Assembly (NCBI GenBank): GCA_022036555.1
Contig: CM039141.1
Location: forward strand, 7,413,773 to 7,477,772
Direction: 5' to 3'
Length of the DNA stretch: 64,000 bases
Source: Microstegium vimineum
Taxonomy: Eukaryota; Streptophyta; Magnoliopsida; Poales; Poaceae
The notes under the pieces: generated by a model
Seen by the model: the letters and a program-made list of their open reading frames with translations, nothing else
Told to the model about the DNA's origin: nothing
Databases searched by the model: none
In this document: positions 45,620 through 56,850 of the stretch, piece after piece
Position numbering within the stretch: the stretch's first letter is position 1
How the letters are laid out: every line of letters starts with the position of its first letter
Program-made: the position numbers and the translations under genes

Positions 45620-48080
45620 TTGAAACAACAAATACCACCATACGGGATCCTCATATCTTTGTATGACGTGGTACCAAATATTTATTTGGGAGAAAATGTT
45701 ATTTGACAACCACAAATACCACCATACGGGATCCTCATATACAATCTAATGTTATTTGGGAGTATATTACTAGAATTGTGAATCGGTCCTAGGAGACGAT
45801 GTTCTCGTAATATTTTACAATAGTACATGATCCTAATCAGAAATAGTACCATTTGGTTCGTTATCATAGTTACAAAGATGATGCACAGACATCCATTTGT
45901 TTTTGAAGAACTGCAATGATGATGCATGACATCCAAGCGTTTCCTTCCGATGAACGGAAATCTGCATCGAGTGCTTTGAATGCCATTTGTAGTTTGCAGC
46001 AATGCAACACACCAGACCTGACTTGTTAACACATCCATTAAGTACACATACATTGAGGAAGGCCAAATAAAGGAGGCCCGAGCAAGGCCAGGAAAAAACC
46101 TAGAATCCTACTCGCTTGCAGATTAGCATACTGATAGGCTGCAGAAAAATCATCAGATCAAGATGGATTGTGACTACATACTACTACTGTTACTGTCAGA
46201 AGCTTCAGAAATAATTTCTCAAATATGTACAAAAATAACATAGGCTTATAAAAGAGCTAGATAAAAAATGAAACACAAAAAAAACCATTTAGCTCCCAAA
46301 ATCTAGAACAAATACTAAATCTTATGTTCAGCTCTGTGGCACTTCTTGACAACACTATTATCGTATATATGGACACATCAAATAGTTAAATCAATTAAGC
46401 GAATACACTTCTCAATAGCAGAGGGGGCGAGCCGAAGGAGGTGACAGACAGGCAGAGAATGCAAAAGACCACACATATACACTACACAAATCTTTACGAT
46501 AAATTTATTGTCAACCATAAAAGATCATTTTTTTCAAACCACAAAAACGGTACAAACACATATCATTAGCCAAAAACGGTTCCAACCATAAAATTACATT
46601 TCCCGCCAAAAACGGCTCCAACCATAAAATTACATTTCCCGACTACAAGTACTGCTTCTCGTGTCCGATCCATGGATCCTTATAGTTTAGAGGTTGGGGC
46701 TGCTAGGCATATTTCATGATAGCACAATATAAGTTCAGGACAATCACACATAACTTCTTCGAGACAAGTGAAACTATACCTTAAGCAATTAAATGAAAAT
46801 GCTTCTGACCACAAACAGTACACATATCATGGAACCTTAAGAAATTGAATGAAAATGCAAATAGAACAGAAGAAAAATGAAAATGAAGTCTAAACAGAAT
46901 CATTCTTTAAGCATGCAAATAGTACACATATCATGGGACCTAATATTTAAACCAATGTGATAGAAGCAGCTAACTAGCTAGATGATATAGAATAATGGAA
47001 TATCAGCACGAGATGCACTCAACAATCTATAATCTAAATAGTCAGCGACAATTTAAAAATTACTTTACTTATAGTAAATCAAGTATAGCTATTTAAATAT
47101 GGTTAATGTTTTCACATTACATGTCAAGAATATCCCGAAGCACAGATGCCAAAAGATTGAAGTAAAAAAGTATATGATAAAAACCATAAAAGATAAAAAC
47201 TGCTTGGTCCTGGAAGTGTAGTTCAGAAATTCCTTATTATAACAACATGATTGAAAAAAGTTTAGCTTTTTATGTGCAAGCAATAAGCCATCAAAGGAGT
47301 TAGTTTAGAGCAGCAGGACATCGCAATATGTCTACCTCCACTAGTAGCCATTTACTCTGTTGAATTTAATCATACAGGAATTGTAAGACACTAAAGGTTG
47401 AAGACACCTATATGGATTCTACAAAAGCATAACACTGAAAACATCATATTTAAATGATTGAAAACAAAAGTATATTGAGAAATGAATAGCTTGTATATAC
47501 TTCCCACATTCAGGAAATGGAATCTCAAATGAAATTTATTATAGTGGAAGAGAACAAATAAACAGAGTTAAACATGGTAGAACCATATACTTAACACAGT
47601 GGAAATAGTTAAATTTGGGGGATCCTAATCACTATCTACCTAACGAATAGCTATTTCACTAGTAATTTCAGTATATTGGTTAACAAAAAAAAATCACATA
47701 TTGTTCATAGACATGCAAGCAATTATGAATGGAAAAAAATCTCACTTGATATTATCCAAACAGCACGACATCACGACATATATTTTTCCAGCTCAAACAA
47801 GTGGGGTCACTCCAAACTATTAAAAGATACACTAATCTAAATAACTGAACTATGGTATTCTGATAGAATGTACTGGAAAATGCTCTCACAGCTACCTGGT
47901 GGTTTGAGCTGATGAATAATGCAACATTATTTTTTTTCATGGACTTATAAAGCTGACTGGCACAGTGATACTAACAACAATCAGTTCTGCTCTACAGGCT
48001 CCAATCTAGAGACCGTCGTCTCCACGATCTAGAGATTGGAAAAAAAACGGGAAATGATAAAAGATGAGGTGGGTGCGGGC
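45620..48080. other. AT-rich interior of the nested element, no gene seen
   Basis: Two direct copies of CACAAATACCACCATACGGG and following bases lie near 45628 and 45713. A 37-bp tandem pair with TCCAACCATAAAATTACATT lies at about 46569-46640. No ORF with protein similarity was recognised. Confidence 0.4.
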
Positions 48081-48230
48081 GTAAAAACCGGACGGGCCGG
48101 GTTGGGTGGCTCGGGTCCGGTGATTTGGACTCGGGTACTGAATATTATTCGGTACCCAGGGTATACTATAGGCAATCCATTGTTGAAAGTTGCAGGAAAT
48201 TGATCAATTTAATCGGGGATGGGCTAACAA

Positions 48231-48307
48231 GATACAAACATCATCCACTCCACTTTCAATCACAGACCATCCAGCATCAGCAAGTCCATTGAGGGCTTAT
48301 TTAAACC
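48231..48307 (-). pseudogene. Fragment of an HD-ZIP class III transcription factor gene
   Basis: Reading on the minus strand after a TTTTCAG acceptor, the sequence encodes RFK*ALNGLADAGWSVIESG followed by VDDVCI. This closely matches the START-adjacent segment of grass HD-ZIP III proteins. A stop has replaced the codon before ALNGL and one Asp codon in the ESDG stretch is missing. Only about 77 bp are present, so it is a captured or broken piece and not a working gene. Confidence 0.7.
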
Positions 48308-48912
48308 TCTGAAAAGGTAAAAAGCAAGAAGTACAAATGTAACTAAAGAAGATTCATGATAAGAACAATCAGAAATATGTCTGTACTGTTCAAGAACCCA
48401 ACTGGTGAACTTGAAGGCAATTTATGGATTCAAAGAAATATGTATGGAATATGCTTATGTGAGAATAAAAAAGGATAGATTAGATGATTTGATAATATTG
48501 CCTTGAATAAGGAGTGGATATAAGACAAACAAGCTTCCAATTTCAGTGTCTGTAAATATCAATATTTTTTTATAAACACTAGGCACTTTTAGCTTCCAGG
48601 CCTTTCTTTATAAAAGAAGTGGACCAATTTTAGTTATGCAAATTAAAACCAACAAATACAAGATCCAAGCCGGGTAAAGAACTAGAACACCCAGGCAAAA
48701 TCGGTAGTACTAGGCACACTCCATATTCTCCAAGAGAAGAAAGTTGTACCAAACACCACCGTATGCCAACCATGCCAAACAGAAAACCATGCTTCCCCCA
48801 TCAAAAACAAAAAGCATAACTGCTTTGCCTAACTAGTGGCCCATTGCTGAGCTTCGAATGATTTCAAGATAGCTGAAATCATAATTATTTCATTTAAATA
48901 ACATTGTTGTAC

Positions 48913-50033
48913 CTCATCAAGCAGGACCACAGTAGTTTCATGGTCTACAATGTAGATTCTAGAAAACTAAGCTTCGGAATGAACTAATACATCTCAAAAT
49001 CAAATATGAAAAATACTAGAATGGGTTTCTCTCTATTATACCTGTATTGCACATTTTGCTACTGCATTCTCCTGCTTATGCTAGTAAATAGGCAAAAAGA
49101 GTGCTAGCTTAAAATGGAATAGTTTCACTTGATCAAACTTTAGGGTGCGACTGAACTCTGAAGTGTCACTCAAAAGAAACATGGAATGCTTTGACACTCA
49201 TCGGGGAAACAAAATAACATGCTGAGAAAGAAATGGTAAGCATATGAAGTTTACCATTAGGAAACAACTTCTCCTGGCCTCCGGACCCTGACAAGAAATA
49301 AAAAAAATTATCGCACAAAGAATTATATATATTAGCTTCCCATCTGAGATTACATCCAGACAAACATTATTTATATAAACTGGGAGTTCACGTGAAAACA
49401 AATCATCAAATAAAACTTCCATGATATGACATTTGAATAATCCATTGTGTAACTGATTAGGTGTTAGCAACAAACATTTTATCTCTACTGAGATGAAAAA
49501 AATACTGATGTAATCCTTAAGCTAAGAAGATAGTTGCAGAAAACTAATTAACTTGGACAACCTTCAACTCAGTTGTGCATATTCATGGATTGCATGTCGA
49601 TTCTCCCATGCCCTCTTGCATGGGTCCTAACAATGGCAAGCTGCATGCATGTAAATTAGAACAAATTTGCCCTCTCCATGTATCAAACGATACCTTCAGA
49701 AACAAATCATGTGCCGCAGCATGGACCTCATCATACATCGTTACAATGATTTGCATGTCTATTGCCTTCCTACATGATCCTGCATACACCATGCATTTTT
49801 ATGTCAGGTTATAATATGTGAGAAAATCATAACTCTCCCTCCCCAGATCTAGCCAAGATTTAAGAAATTGTACCCTGGGTACTGAATATAATAGTTAGTT
49901 CTTTCTCACACCCGCACAAAATCGTCATATCTGTGTGCAAAAATCAAATACTAGAATAATAAATAAAGAACCTTCAAGCTGATCAATCACGTGGTTCTGT
50001 TGGCCAACTCCTTTGGCAGATACAATCTCCAAT
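48913..50033 (-). pseudogene. Four exon-like blocks of an unidentified captured gene
   Basis: On the minus strand, candidate exons with AG and GT borders are 49972-50033 (LEIVSAKGVGQQNHVIDQLE), 49694-49779 (SCRKAIDMQIIVTMYDEV and AAHDLFLK), 49255-49287 (about 33 bp, EKLFPNG-like) and 48913-48958 (IYIVDHETTVVLLDE). The blocks are clean, short and in transcription order between the GC-rich block near 50340-50760 and the HD-ZIP III piece. I cannot name the parent protein. They could be one captured gene or pieces of several. Confidence 0.4.
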
Positions 50034-51016
50034 CTGCATAAAAAGGAAATTTGTAAGAGAAATAAACTTAATGAATCACAAAATCAAATCAAAGAAGAAA
50101 ACTAGCAAACGAAAATCAGTACTGGAAGCCAATAATAAATCAGCATGGTTAAATTGGAACCTATTGACATACAATAGACATTAGTTTTGGAACAATTAAT
50201 GGCATGTGTAGCAAGATAAAAAATGAAGCCCATATACGGATCATATAGCTACTAAATGCAATAATAATCAAAGCCCTAATTAAATCATTAAATCGAATCA
50301 AGATGGGGGAGGGGAGGGTACGATATATGCAAACGCCGAGCATTGGAAGGGGGGATGTGGACTCTGGAGGAGTGTGACCACGGCCGTGGCGGCGGGCTGA
50401 CGACGGAGACAGCATCGCTAGGCGAGTTGCCACACCTTTCTCTGCCCATACCCGGCGAGGAGAACGGTCACCGAGTCGTGCACACCGCCAAGGCGTCCCT
50501 ACCCGCCGAAGACGACGCCCCACAGCACCACCGACGAGGCCACCGCCAGGGCGGAGGCATCGGAGACTGCGGAACCCGCCTCAGAGGCTGTGGAGGCGAG
50601 GGCGAGTGAGCGAGTTGGGCTCCTGCGGCGGAGGAGAGCGGCGAGCTAGTTGCAGCGGAGGAGAGGCGGCGACCTAGCTCGTGCGGCGGAGGGTAAGGCG
50701 AGCTGGGCGAAACCGACGCCTCCCCACGATCTGTTGATCTGGATTTAGAACGAAGGGACGGGGGACGGGGAAATAACGGAGGGACGGGGCCGGCAGCGCG
50801 CGTAGCAGCGTGGGTCGCTCGGGTCCGGCGCTTTTGGCTCGATTATTATTCAGTAGCCAGGTAACATATAACTATATATATATATATAATAAGTAGCTAA
50901 TTGAGTAATATTTTATTGTCAATCAAGATTTTATGTTGTTTTTAGAACCTTTTATGTTTGGCTATTTTCTTGTCAATTGTATTTTGTATATACTATGACT
51001 TAATTATAAACACTAA

Positions 51017-51240
51017 GGGCCTATGTAGATCCGCTCAAAATTCCAAAATTTTACAAGATTAACTGTCACATCGAATCTTTGGACGCATGCATCGAACATT
51101 AAATATATGTAAAAAGATATAATTAATTGCATAGTTTGTCTGTAATTTACGAGATAATTTTTTTAGTCCAGTTACTTCATAATTTGACAATAATTATCAA
51201 ATACAAACGAAACGATACACACTTTATACAGATAATTCTT
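51017..51240. mobile_element. Grass MITE (GGCCT-GTAGATCCGCTCAAAA type), right end decayed
   Basis: From GGGCCTATGTAGATCCGCTC through CACATCGAATCTTTGGACGC, CATTAAATATATGTAAAAAG and TTTGTCTGTAATTTACGAGA to TATCAAATACAAACGAAACG, the sequence follows a very common grass MITE in order. It lies inside the right arm of the hAT. Confidence 0.7.
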
Positions 51241-51485
51241 TTGAATCTGGTCAAGATTTTTTTCACTGCTCGTAATATAATCGACCAATTGGCCCCCATT
51301 ATGTTATAATCCTAGCTCCGCCACTGTTCCTCTGGACAACACAGTGATACGGTACGGTGAAAGTGAAACAGATGCTCACGCCTTGCCTTTCCCTTCGACC
51401 CTCGGTACTAGCTAGTAGGACCAACAACCTGAGAACGTACGTAACATAGCATCATTAGGTTCACATTCAACAGTTCTACTACTAA

Positions 51486-51886
51486 GAGCAACTCTAACAG
51501 TTTGACATTTAGATTTGACATATCTAATTTTGTCAAAAAAATAAAAAACTGATGGTCAACGGTTTGATATTTGGGTTTAACATTTTTGTCAAAGTTGCAA
51601 ATAAGAGCTCGCACTTGGCAATTTGACGACCTTGAAAAGGGGGAGACAATTTATTTTTCTTCTTTTTTTTCACGGCAGAACCGTGGGCGTCGGCCTTTTT
51701 TTTCTTCTTTTTTTTTCACGGCGGAACACTAGACAGCGGGTTCACTGATCCACAATTTCCGTTTTTGCCAAGTCATTATGGGGAACCATTGGAGATTACA
51801 TATTTTTTTGCTTTGACATATCTATTTTAGAGTTGATAAATTCCATGTTTTACCAAACCAAAATTGCTAAACTGTTGAGGTTGCTC
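51486..51886. mobile_element. Tourist-like (PIF/Harbinger) MITE, 401 bp, TSD TAA
   Basis: TAA lies at 51483-51485 and 51887-51889. The ends GAGCAACTCTAACAGTTTG and (complement) GAGCAACCTCAACAGTTTAG form the TIR, with an inner TTTGACATATCTA pair. A 3-bp TAA duplication and GAGCA ends fit Tourist elements. T-rich tracts with CACGGCAGAACCGTGGGC and CACGGCGGAACAC show an internal near-duplication. Confidence 0.85.
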
Positions 51887-51889
51887 TAA

Positions 51890-53147
51890 GAGAAAAGAGA
51901 AGCGATGGTCATCTCAAAAATTCAAATTCACCTCAATCGATGTTAGCAGTTTTCCTTTCCTGTCAGAGTCTGTATAACACTCTTTTTTAAAACTGTAACA
52001 ACCAACACAGAAGCACTCGTTTTGAATAACAAGAACACAGAAGCACCCAAAGGGCTCAGCGCTCACCATCTACTCCAACACCCCAGAGAATTAGCCCACT
52101 ACTCTAAATAATACTGGTTTCCAGCCTTTCCTTGCACCAGGTAAAAACTGCATCCTTGTCTCGTTGAAGACTAATGCGAGAGCTGCTTACAGATAGGAGC
52201 CATATGTCACTCCTGCAAGCATGGCAAAAGTGGAAAAATCAGAATAATCATGACATCTCAAACAGACCCGATACAGTACGTACATCATCAAGATGTTATA
52301 GGCTGTTATGAATTACAGTACTAATTTACCGCGTAAGTAATTATACAGTCACCACTGAACTGCTGGTAGTGATTAGGGGGATACATTTGCTCGTATGGCT
52401 CTAAAGCATATTTCCATGGCGAATAATGAAACGTAATCATACACCTTAGCCCAATGAATAAGTGATGGCACATTAAGGTAATCATGGAGATGGAGTGATA
52501 AGATCGAGTCAAAGCATAAAACTTGCAACCCAGAATCTTAATCCAGAATCTTACCCACCTGATCATGAAGCATATATATCAAAAGTCCATGATGGAAAAG
52601 GCAATCCCTTTGCAATTTAGCAAGAACTGAGCTCTCATCATTGACTAAGCAATCTTGAGGTTGGAGATAGCTTGAAGGGTTCTAGATTCAATACCCTTCA
52701 AAGAAATACGAGTACCAAAGGAAACCAAGGCTGTGAGCCTGTGACAGAAAGGCACAACTTTCCATAATTCACTCTACCTCTGCGCTCACCTTCACCTCAC
52801 ATGAGCTTCTCCCTCCCCGGCGTTCGCCTGGTGCAGCGCGACTACGGCGTTGGTCATAAATAGTACTACTTGTTTTATTTTTTGATGAGACAGAAACACT
52901 ACACGCATAATTTCCAAGTTTTGACGATCAATATTTAGAAAACATCATCAGTCGAAATTTTCAAAACTTCAAAAGCTGACCGTATTCTTGTTTTTATATA
53001 TAGAGTCAAAAAAACACGAACTCGCAAAATCTAAATATGGATCCTTAAACTTGTTTAATTGTGCCATTTAGGTCCATAACCCTAGGAGACGCCTTCCGTC
53101 TGACGTGGCAGAACTACAAACAGCATCCATCCGCAACATATACGCCA
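51890..53147 (-). other. ATG18 3' flank, unassigned
   Basis: No separate gene was recognised. Part of it should be the 3' UTR of the minus-strand ATG18 gene. A T-rich and MITE-like stretch at 52850-53000 was not resolved. Confidence 0.35.
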
Positions 53148-54805
53148 TCATTTCATCTTCATGAAGTCCTTGTACTCCAATTGCTTCATGTCACCTCCTT
53201 TCACCGGATCGAACTCGCAGCGGTAGAAGCTGCACGTACGATGCAGTACGTGTCAGAAAACATCTGAAGTTACTATGTTGTCTGAATAAATAAATAGCAT
53301 CCAAATGTCAAATTCTCCAGAGAGCAACTCACCTTCCATCCATGCCGACGACGAGGATGGTGTTTGGCACATGGCTGAAGGCCACCACGTACTTGACGCC
53401 TTCACGCAAGCGGAACTTGGCAAGCGAGCCATCTTGCCTGAAATAACCTGGCACGATACCTGCAGCAAGAATTCGAGTTCCAGGCACTCGATCTTACCAT
53501 TACTACTATCTTTGCATTTACATGTATATAAAAAAGTGACATTCTTCAGTCTAAATTCTCTCAAACATAAATGAGTTGAGCAAAGGAGTACCATACCACT
53601 TAAGAAAGACCAGGAGGAGCCTTGCTTTGCGTTCAGTGTAGAGCCAGCATTGGGACTCTCACTGTCCTCCTGCGACGGCGATGGCACATCCACGTTGACA
53701 CTGAAGACGTGGATCGTCCCCTTGTCGCTGGAGACGGCAATCCACTTGGAGTTCGAAGAGAACACCATGTTGTAGATGTCTGCACTGTCAGCGCCTCTTC
53801 GTAACTGCAACCACGACAACAATGTTCCTGATGAGATGAGATGAAATTCACTATATATAGCTATTAATTTGTGAAAACCTTGGGTAAAAATACCACAGAT
53901 CCTAACTAACGATTTATTTGTGTCATGCAATAAAGTTTAGTTGACCGACCTGACCGACTGATAATCTGACGATATTCTCAGCTAGATTCGTAACTACTGT
54001 ATGATCTACTAGTAGTGTACGTCTATAAGACGGACCCATCTGATCTGACCTCTCGGAGCAACGTGCCATCGGCGGCGTGGAAGACGCGCACGATGGTGCC
54101 CTTGACGCTGGCCGTGGCAACGAACCGGCCATCCCAGGACACGGCCACGCACTCTAGCCGCGACGAGTGCGCACGGAACGACGACAACGGTGCGAACCCG
54201 CCGCCCGCCGCCCACCGCTCCACGCGCACCTCGCCGTCCTCCGCGCCGGCGCACGCGAACGTCAGCGGCGCGTCTCGCGACGCCGACGCGGCGCAGAGAG
54301 GCCTGCCGCCGCCCGGCCGCGTCTCCACCCGGTGGAGAGGCTCATGCGAGCCGCCGTCGAGCCCATACACATCTACGCGGCCGTCGAGAACGAGGAACGT
54401 CTTGTCTCCGTAGACGCGCACACGCACCTCGCCGGCACCGGCACCGGCAGAGGCCTCGATGTTCGCCGCCCACTCCTCGTAGCGCCAGTGGTAGTTCAGG
54501 TAGCCTGGCTTCCATCGCCGAACGACGAACGCGTCCGTCGTCGTTGTCATCACGACGGCGCAGGTGGACGCCTTCTCGACGAGCATGTCTCCGCAGGCGG
54601 CAACGACGACGGCCTTGCTCTCCTGGTAAAGGCCGCGCAGGCCCAAGGTGTCGCAACTGAGCCAGTGCACGGTGGTGGCGTCCGCCGCTATGACGCAGGA
54701 CGCGTCGACGCTGAAGGATAGGTGGACGAGGGGATGGGATAGCATGGGCGCCGGCCTCGTCGCAGCGACGGAGGAAGCCATCGATCCCCTCTCGACGCTC
54801 GTCAT
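53148..54805 (-). CDS. ATG18: ATG18 / WIPI-type PROPPIN (autophagy-related protein 18)
   Basis: The coding sequence is complement(join(53148..53229, 53333..53459, 53597..53804, 54050..54805)), 390 residues, all GT-AG. PROPPINs are seven-bladed WD40 propellers that bind PI3P and PI(3,5)P2 on autophagosomal membranes and help recruit ATG2. Exon 1 carries blades 1-4, ending AVSWDGRFVATASVKGTIVR. Exon 2 opens with LRRGADSADIYNMVFSSNSK, where the lipid-binding motif is usually FRRG; here Phe is Leu. The acidic/Ser-rich loop SPSQEDSESPNAGS follows. Exons 3-4 give GYFRQDGSLAKFRL, VVGMDGS and FYRCEFDPVKGGDMKQLEY. The start at 54805 is the first ATG in frame; 54781-54769 offers an alternative (MASS). 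Its first exon resembles the one upstream at 54973-55731. Confidence 0.9.
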
Positions 54806-54972
54806 CCCCGGCAAAGCTGGGGCAGTCGTTATTATAATTTCCCCAAGGTTAATTAAGTTGGTTAAGATTCTGTTTTTTTTATTATTTACGTAAGTAAAAT
54901 ATGTGTCCCAACAAAAATATTAACAGATTTATTATTATCCAAAAAGATTAGCGACATTGATAACGTACATAC

Positions 54973-55731
54973 CTCGTTGACCTTGTTGCCGTCGGCGGTG
55001 TTGAAGATTCGGACGACGGTACCCTTAGAGCTAGCGGTGGCGAGGAGCCTGCCGTCACGGGACAGCGCGACGCAGACGACGCGGGAGCTATGCGCGTGCA
55101 CGTCGACGCGGCGTGCACCGCCGGCTCCTCGGCGGCAGAGCAGCACCTGGCCCTTGACCGGTCGCGGGCAGGCGAGGACGACCGTCTTGCCGTTGCGCGC
55201 CTCAGCCAGCGCGCACACCGCGAGCGGGTTGGGCCCGGTGTCGACCTCGAGGCAGCGCTTGACGGCGCGTCCAGACGACGTGTCATGGAGCGCCGCCTTG
55301 CCGTCGCCGGCGACGAGGACGTGGCCGCCGGAGTGGCGGACGGCGCGGACGCGGTACGAGGACGACGACGAGGGGCCAACGAAGTCGCTGGGCAGTATCT
55401 GGGTCTGCGTCCACTGGTGTCTCCAGTACCCGATCGTGTCGCCCTCGTCGTCGTCGCCGTCGGGTGCGGCAGGTCGGGACACGACGGCCACAAGCGTGCC
55501 CGAGGGAGCTAGCTCCGCGATGGTCACCCGGGACCCGGCGTCTGAGGACGGGACCAAGTTGTTGCTGAACGCGTGCTTTAGGACCGGTGGGGTGCATGAG
55601 AAGACGCGGATGCCTGACTCCGTTGCCGCCACGAAGTGGGTGGCCGTGTTGTTGAACGCCGCGTGCACGAGTGGCTCGGTCTCGCCGGCGGCAGAGGAAG
55701 ACGCCGGCATTGTCATCGTCATCATCATCAT
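54973..55731 (-). CDS. ATG18: Second ATG18-type first exon (tandem copy or alternative first exon)
   Basis: This 253-codon open exon begins MMMMTMTMPASSSAAGETE and covers PROPPIN blades 1-4 (ATHFVAATESGIRVFSCTPP; the last strand CVALSRDGRLLATASSKGTVV then RIFNTADGNKVNE). It ends at a good donor GAG|GTATGT at 54973/54972, at the same position and phase (0) as the donor of the downstream exon at 54050. No exons 2-4 of its own lie in the 167 bp before the next ATG. Two readings are possible: a transcript skips the second copy and splices to 53804, giving a 391-residue PROPPIN; or this is an orphan duplicate. The two exons are clearly diverged but have no stops, which suggests selection. Confidence 0.8.
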
Positions 55732-56594
55732 CGATGGATCGTGCTGTCGTCGAAGACCTCTACCACGACGCTAGCTCGTAACAACTCGTATATATAATTA
55801 GTACGTACGTACTATAGTAATTACTTAACCGAATCGAACTAGTAGTATCGGCGCGCGAGTATTGTACTCCAATGTTTACAGGTTTCGGTTTCCAAAAGAG
55901 AAAGGAAGAATTGGATCGGGGTGCCGGCTGCCGGGTGTGCGTACGTGAGAAATTTGAACCACGTGCCGGCTTCCTCTTGATTGATTAATGAGACAAATGA
56001 TTAAGAACATAGGATCACAAACCTAAGTGACTGATAGTAGTATTTGCACAACATAATAAATCCGAAATCAGTAGAAAGCAGGCTGGAAGAATTGGATCGG
56101 GGTGCGTACGTGAGAAATTTGAACCACCAGGCCAGATCGGAGTCGTCAAACTCGGCGTTCCAAGCAAGCAGACGGCGATCGAGGCCCAGCTTTGTTGGCG
56201 GCAGACTGTGGATGGGTGAATAGCAGTACGGGGCTGATAAAAAAATCAACATATAAAAACTAAATGTAGATCAACTTGTTAGGATCATTCTTATAATTGT
56301 TAGGATTTCTTATATCTATCCTAAGATCTAAGCGTTATTTTTTAGTGGTAAATGACAAGTCTAAGTAACAATGGGACAATTAAAATGACTTTGTAAATCT
56401 TAGATGTCAATTTGATTTTTTTTGTTTCGATATTTGTATAATCTAGCTGTGTTTTGTATAATTTTTATTATCTAGAAGATATTAATAAGTATATATGACA
56501 AAAATTTTATATAATATCATACTTAAAAATAAATATAAAATATAAAATTATACTACTAACTTCTTTTGTTGTAAAATGTTAGGGGGGTCATGGC
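55732..56594. other. ATG18 upstream region with a duplicated 40-bp block
   Basis: This is expected to contain the promoter of the 55731 first exon. GGAAGAATTGGATCGGGGTGC with GTACGTGAGAAATTTGAACC occurs at about 55905-55962 and again at 56083-56126. The right part (56240-56590) is AT-rich and ends in GGGGTCATGGCCCCTACC, a transposon-like piece. No gene seen. Confidence 0.4.
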
Positions 56595-56599
56595 CCCTA

Positions 56600-56850
56600 C
56601 CAACCCCCTTGCTCCGCTAGTGGGCACAGCGCGCGAAAGACATTACTTGACGGTCACTTTGGAAGACCGAAAAAGCAATCATTGGGCTTCGCACACTGTG
56701 GTTTGCAGAAAGCCAAGTAATGCTGGCCTCGATGAGAGATCCCTGTGTCGCAGGGTACCCGTTGCCGTTGACGGTCACCAGGAACGACTTCTTCTCACCG
56801 GGTGTAGTGAACGTCAGTGTGTCAGGCAAGACCGTCACCTATATGGAGTC
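56600..56850 (-). pseudogene. Subtilase (SBT) C-terminal Fn3-like domain fragment
   Basis: The minus-strand frame reads VTVLPDTLTFTTPGEKKSF, LVTVNGNGYPATQGSLIEAS and ITWLSANHSVRSPMIAFSV, the typical last domain of plant subtilisin-like serine proteases. Upstream on the same strand, a degenerate segment (56870-57000) still resembles the preceding STVQQSWYHFCKRHTV stretch in mixed frames. It lacks the Asp/His/Ser catalytic domain, so it is a gene remnant. Confidence 0.8.

Larger units (their letters stand above)
45214..50868. mobile_element. TA-microsatellite-flanked composite element, possibly MULE-type, nested in the hAT
   Basis: (TA)n tracts lie just outside, at 45183-45200 and 50873-50888. 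The left end GGCTGCGCTAATTGGAACCC... carries CCCAGGTCACTGAATAGC and TTCGGTACCCGAG. The right end in complement carries ACCTGGCTACTGAATAATAATCGAG and GGACCCGAGC. Further copies of such termini lie inside at about 48085-48168 (right type) and 49868-49895 (left type). The element is therefore either several related elements or one with multiple terminal repeats. A GC-rich promoter-like block at 50340-50760 sits next to the right end and points to minus-strand transcription. No transposase was found. Confidence 0.6.
44946..51326. mobile_element. hAT-type transposon (6381 bp) with nested element; 8-bp TSD TTCCTCTG
   Basis: TTCCTCTG occurs at 44938-44945 and 51327-51334. The ends CACTGGCGGAGCCAGG and (complement) CAGTGGCGGAGCTAGG form the TIR, a C(A/G)NTGGCGGAGC-like terminus seen in hAT elements. 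The flanking parts (44946-45182 and 50889-51326) contain no transposase. Most of the length is a second element inserted in a TA tract, so the original hAT was a short non-autonomous element of about 0.7 kb. Confidence 0.85.

Noticed and set aside
50161..50523. 120-residue minus-strand open frame in the nested element
   Set aside because: Its first half is GC-rich leader and its second half is AT-rich, intron-like sequence with no similarity. Treated as promoter or leader and not as a protein.
54167..54721. Plus-strand open frames over the ATG18 exons
   Set aside because: They are antisense shadows. The minus-strand frame has WD40 blades, phase-matched introns and family motifs.
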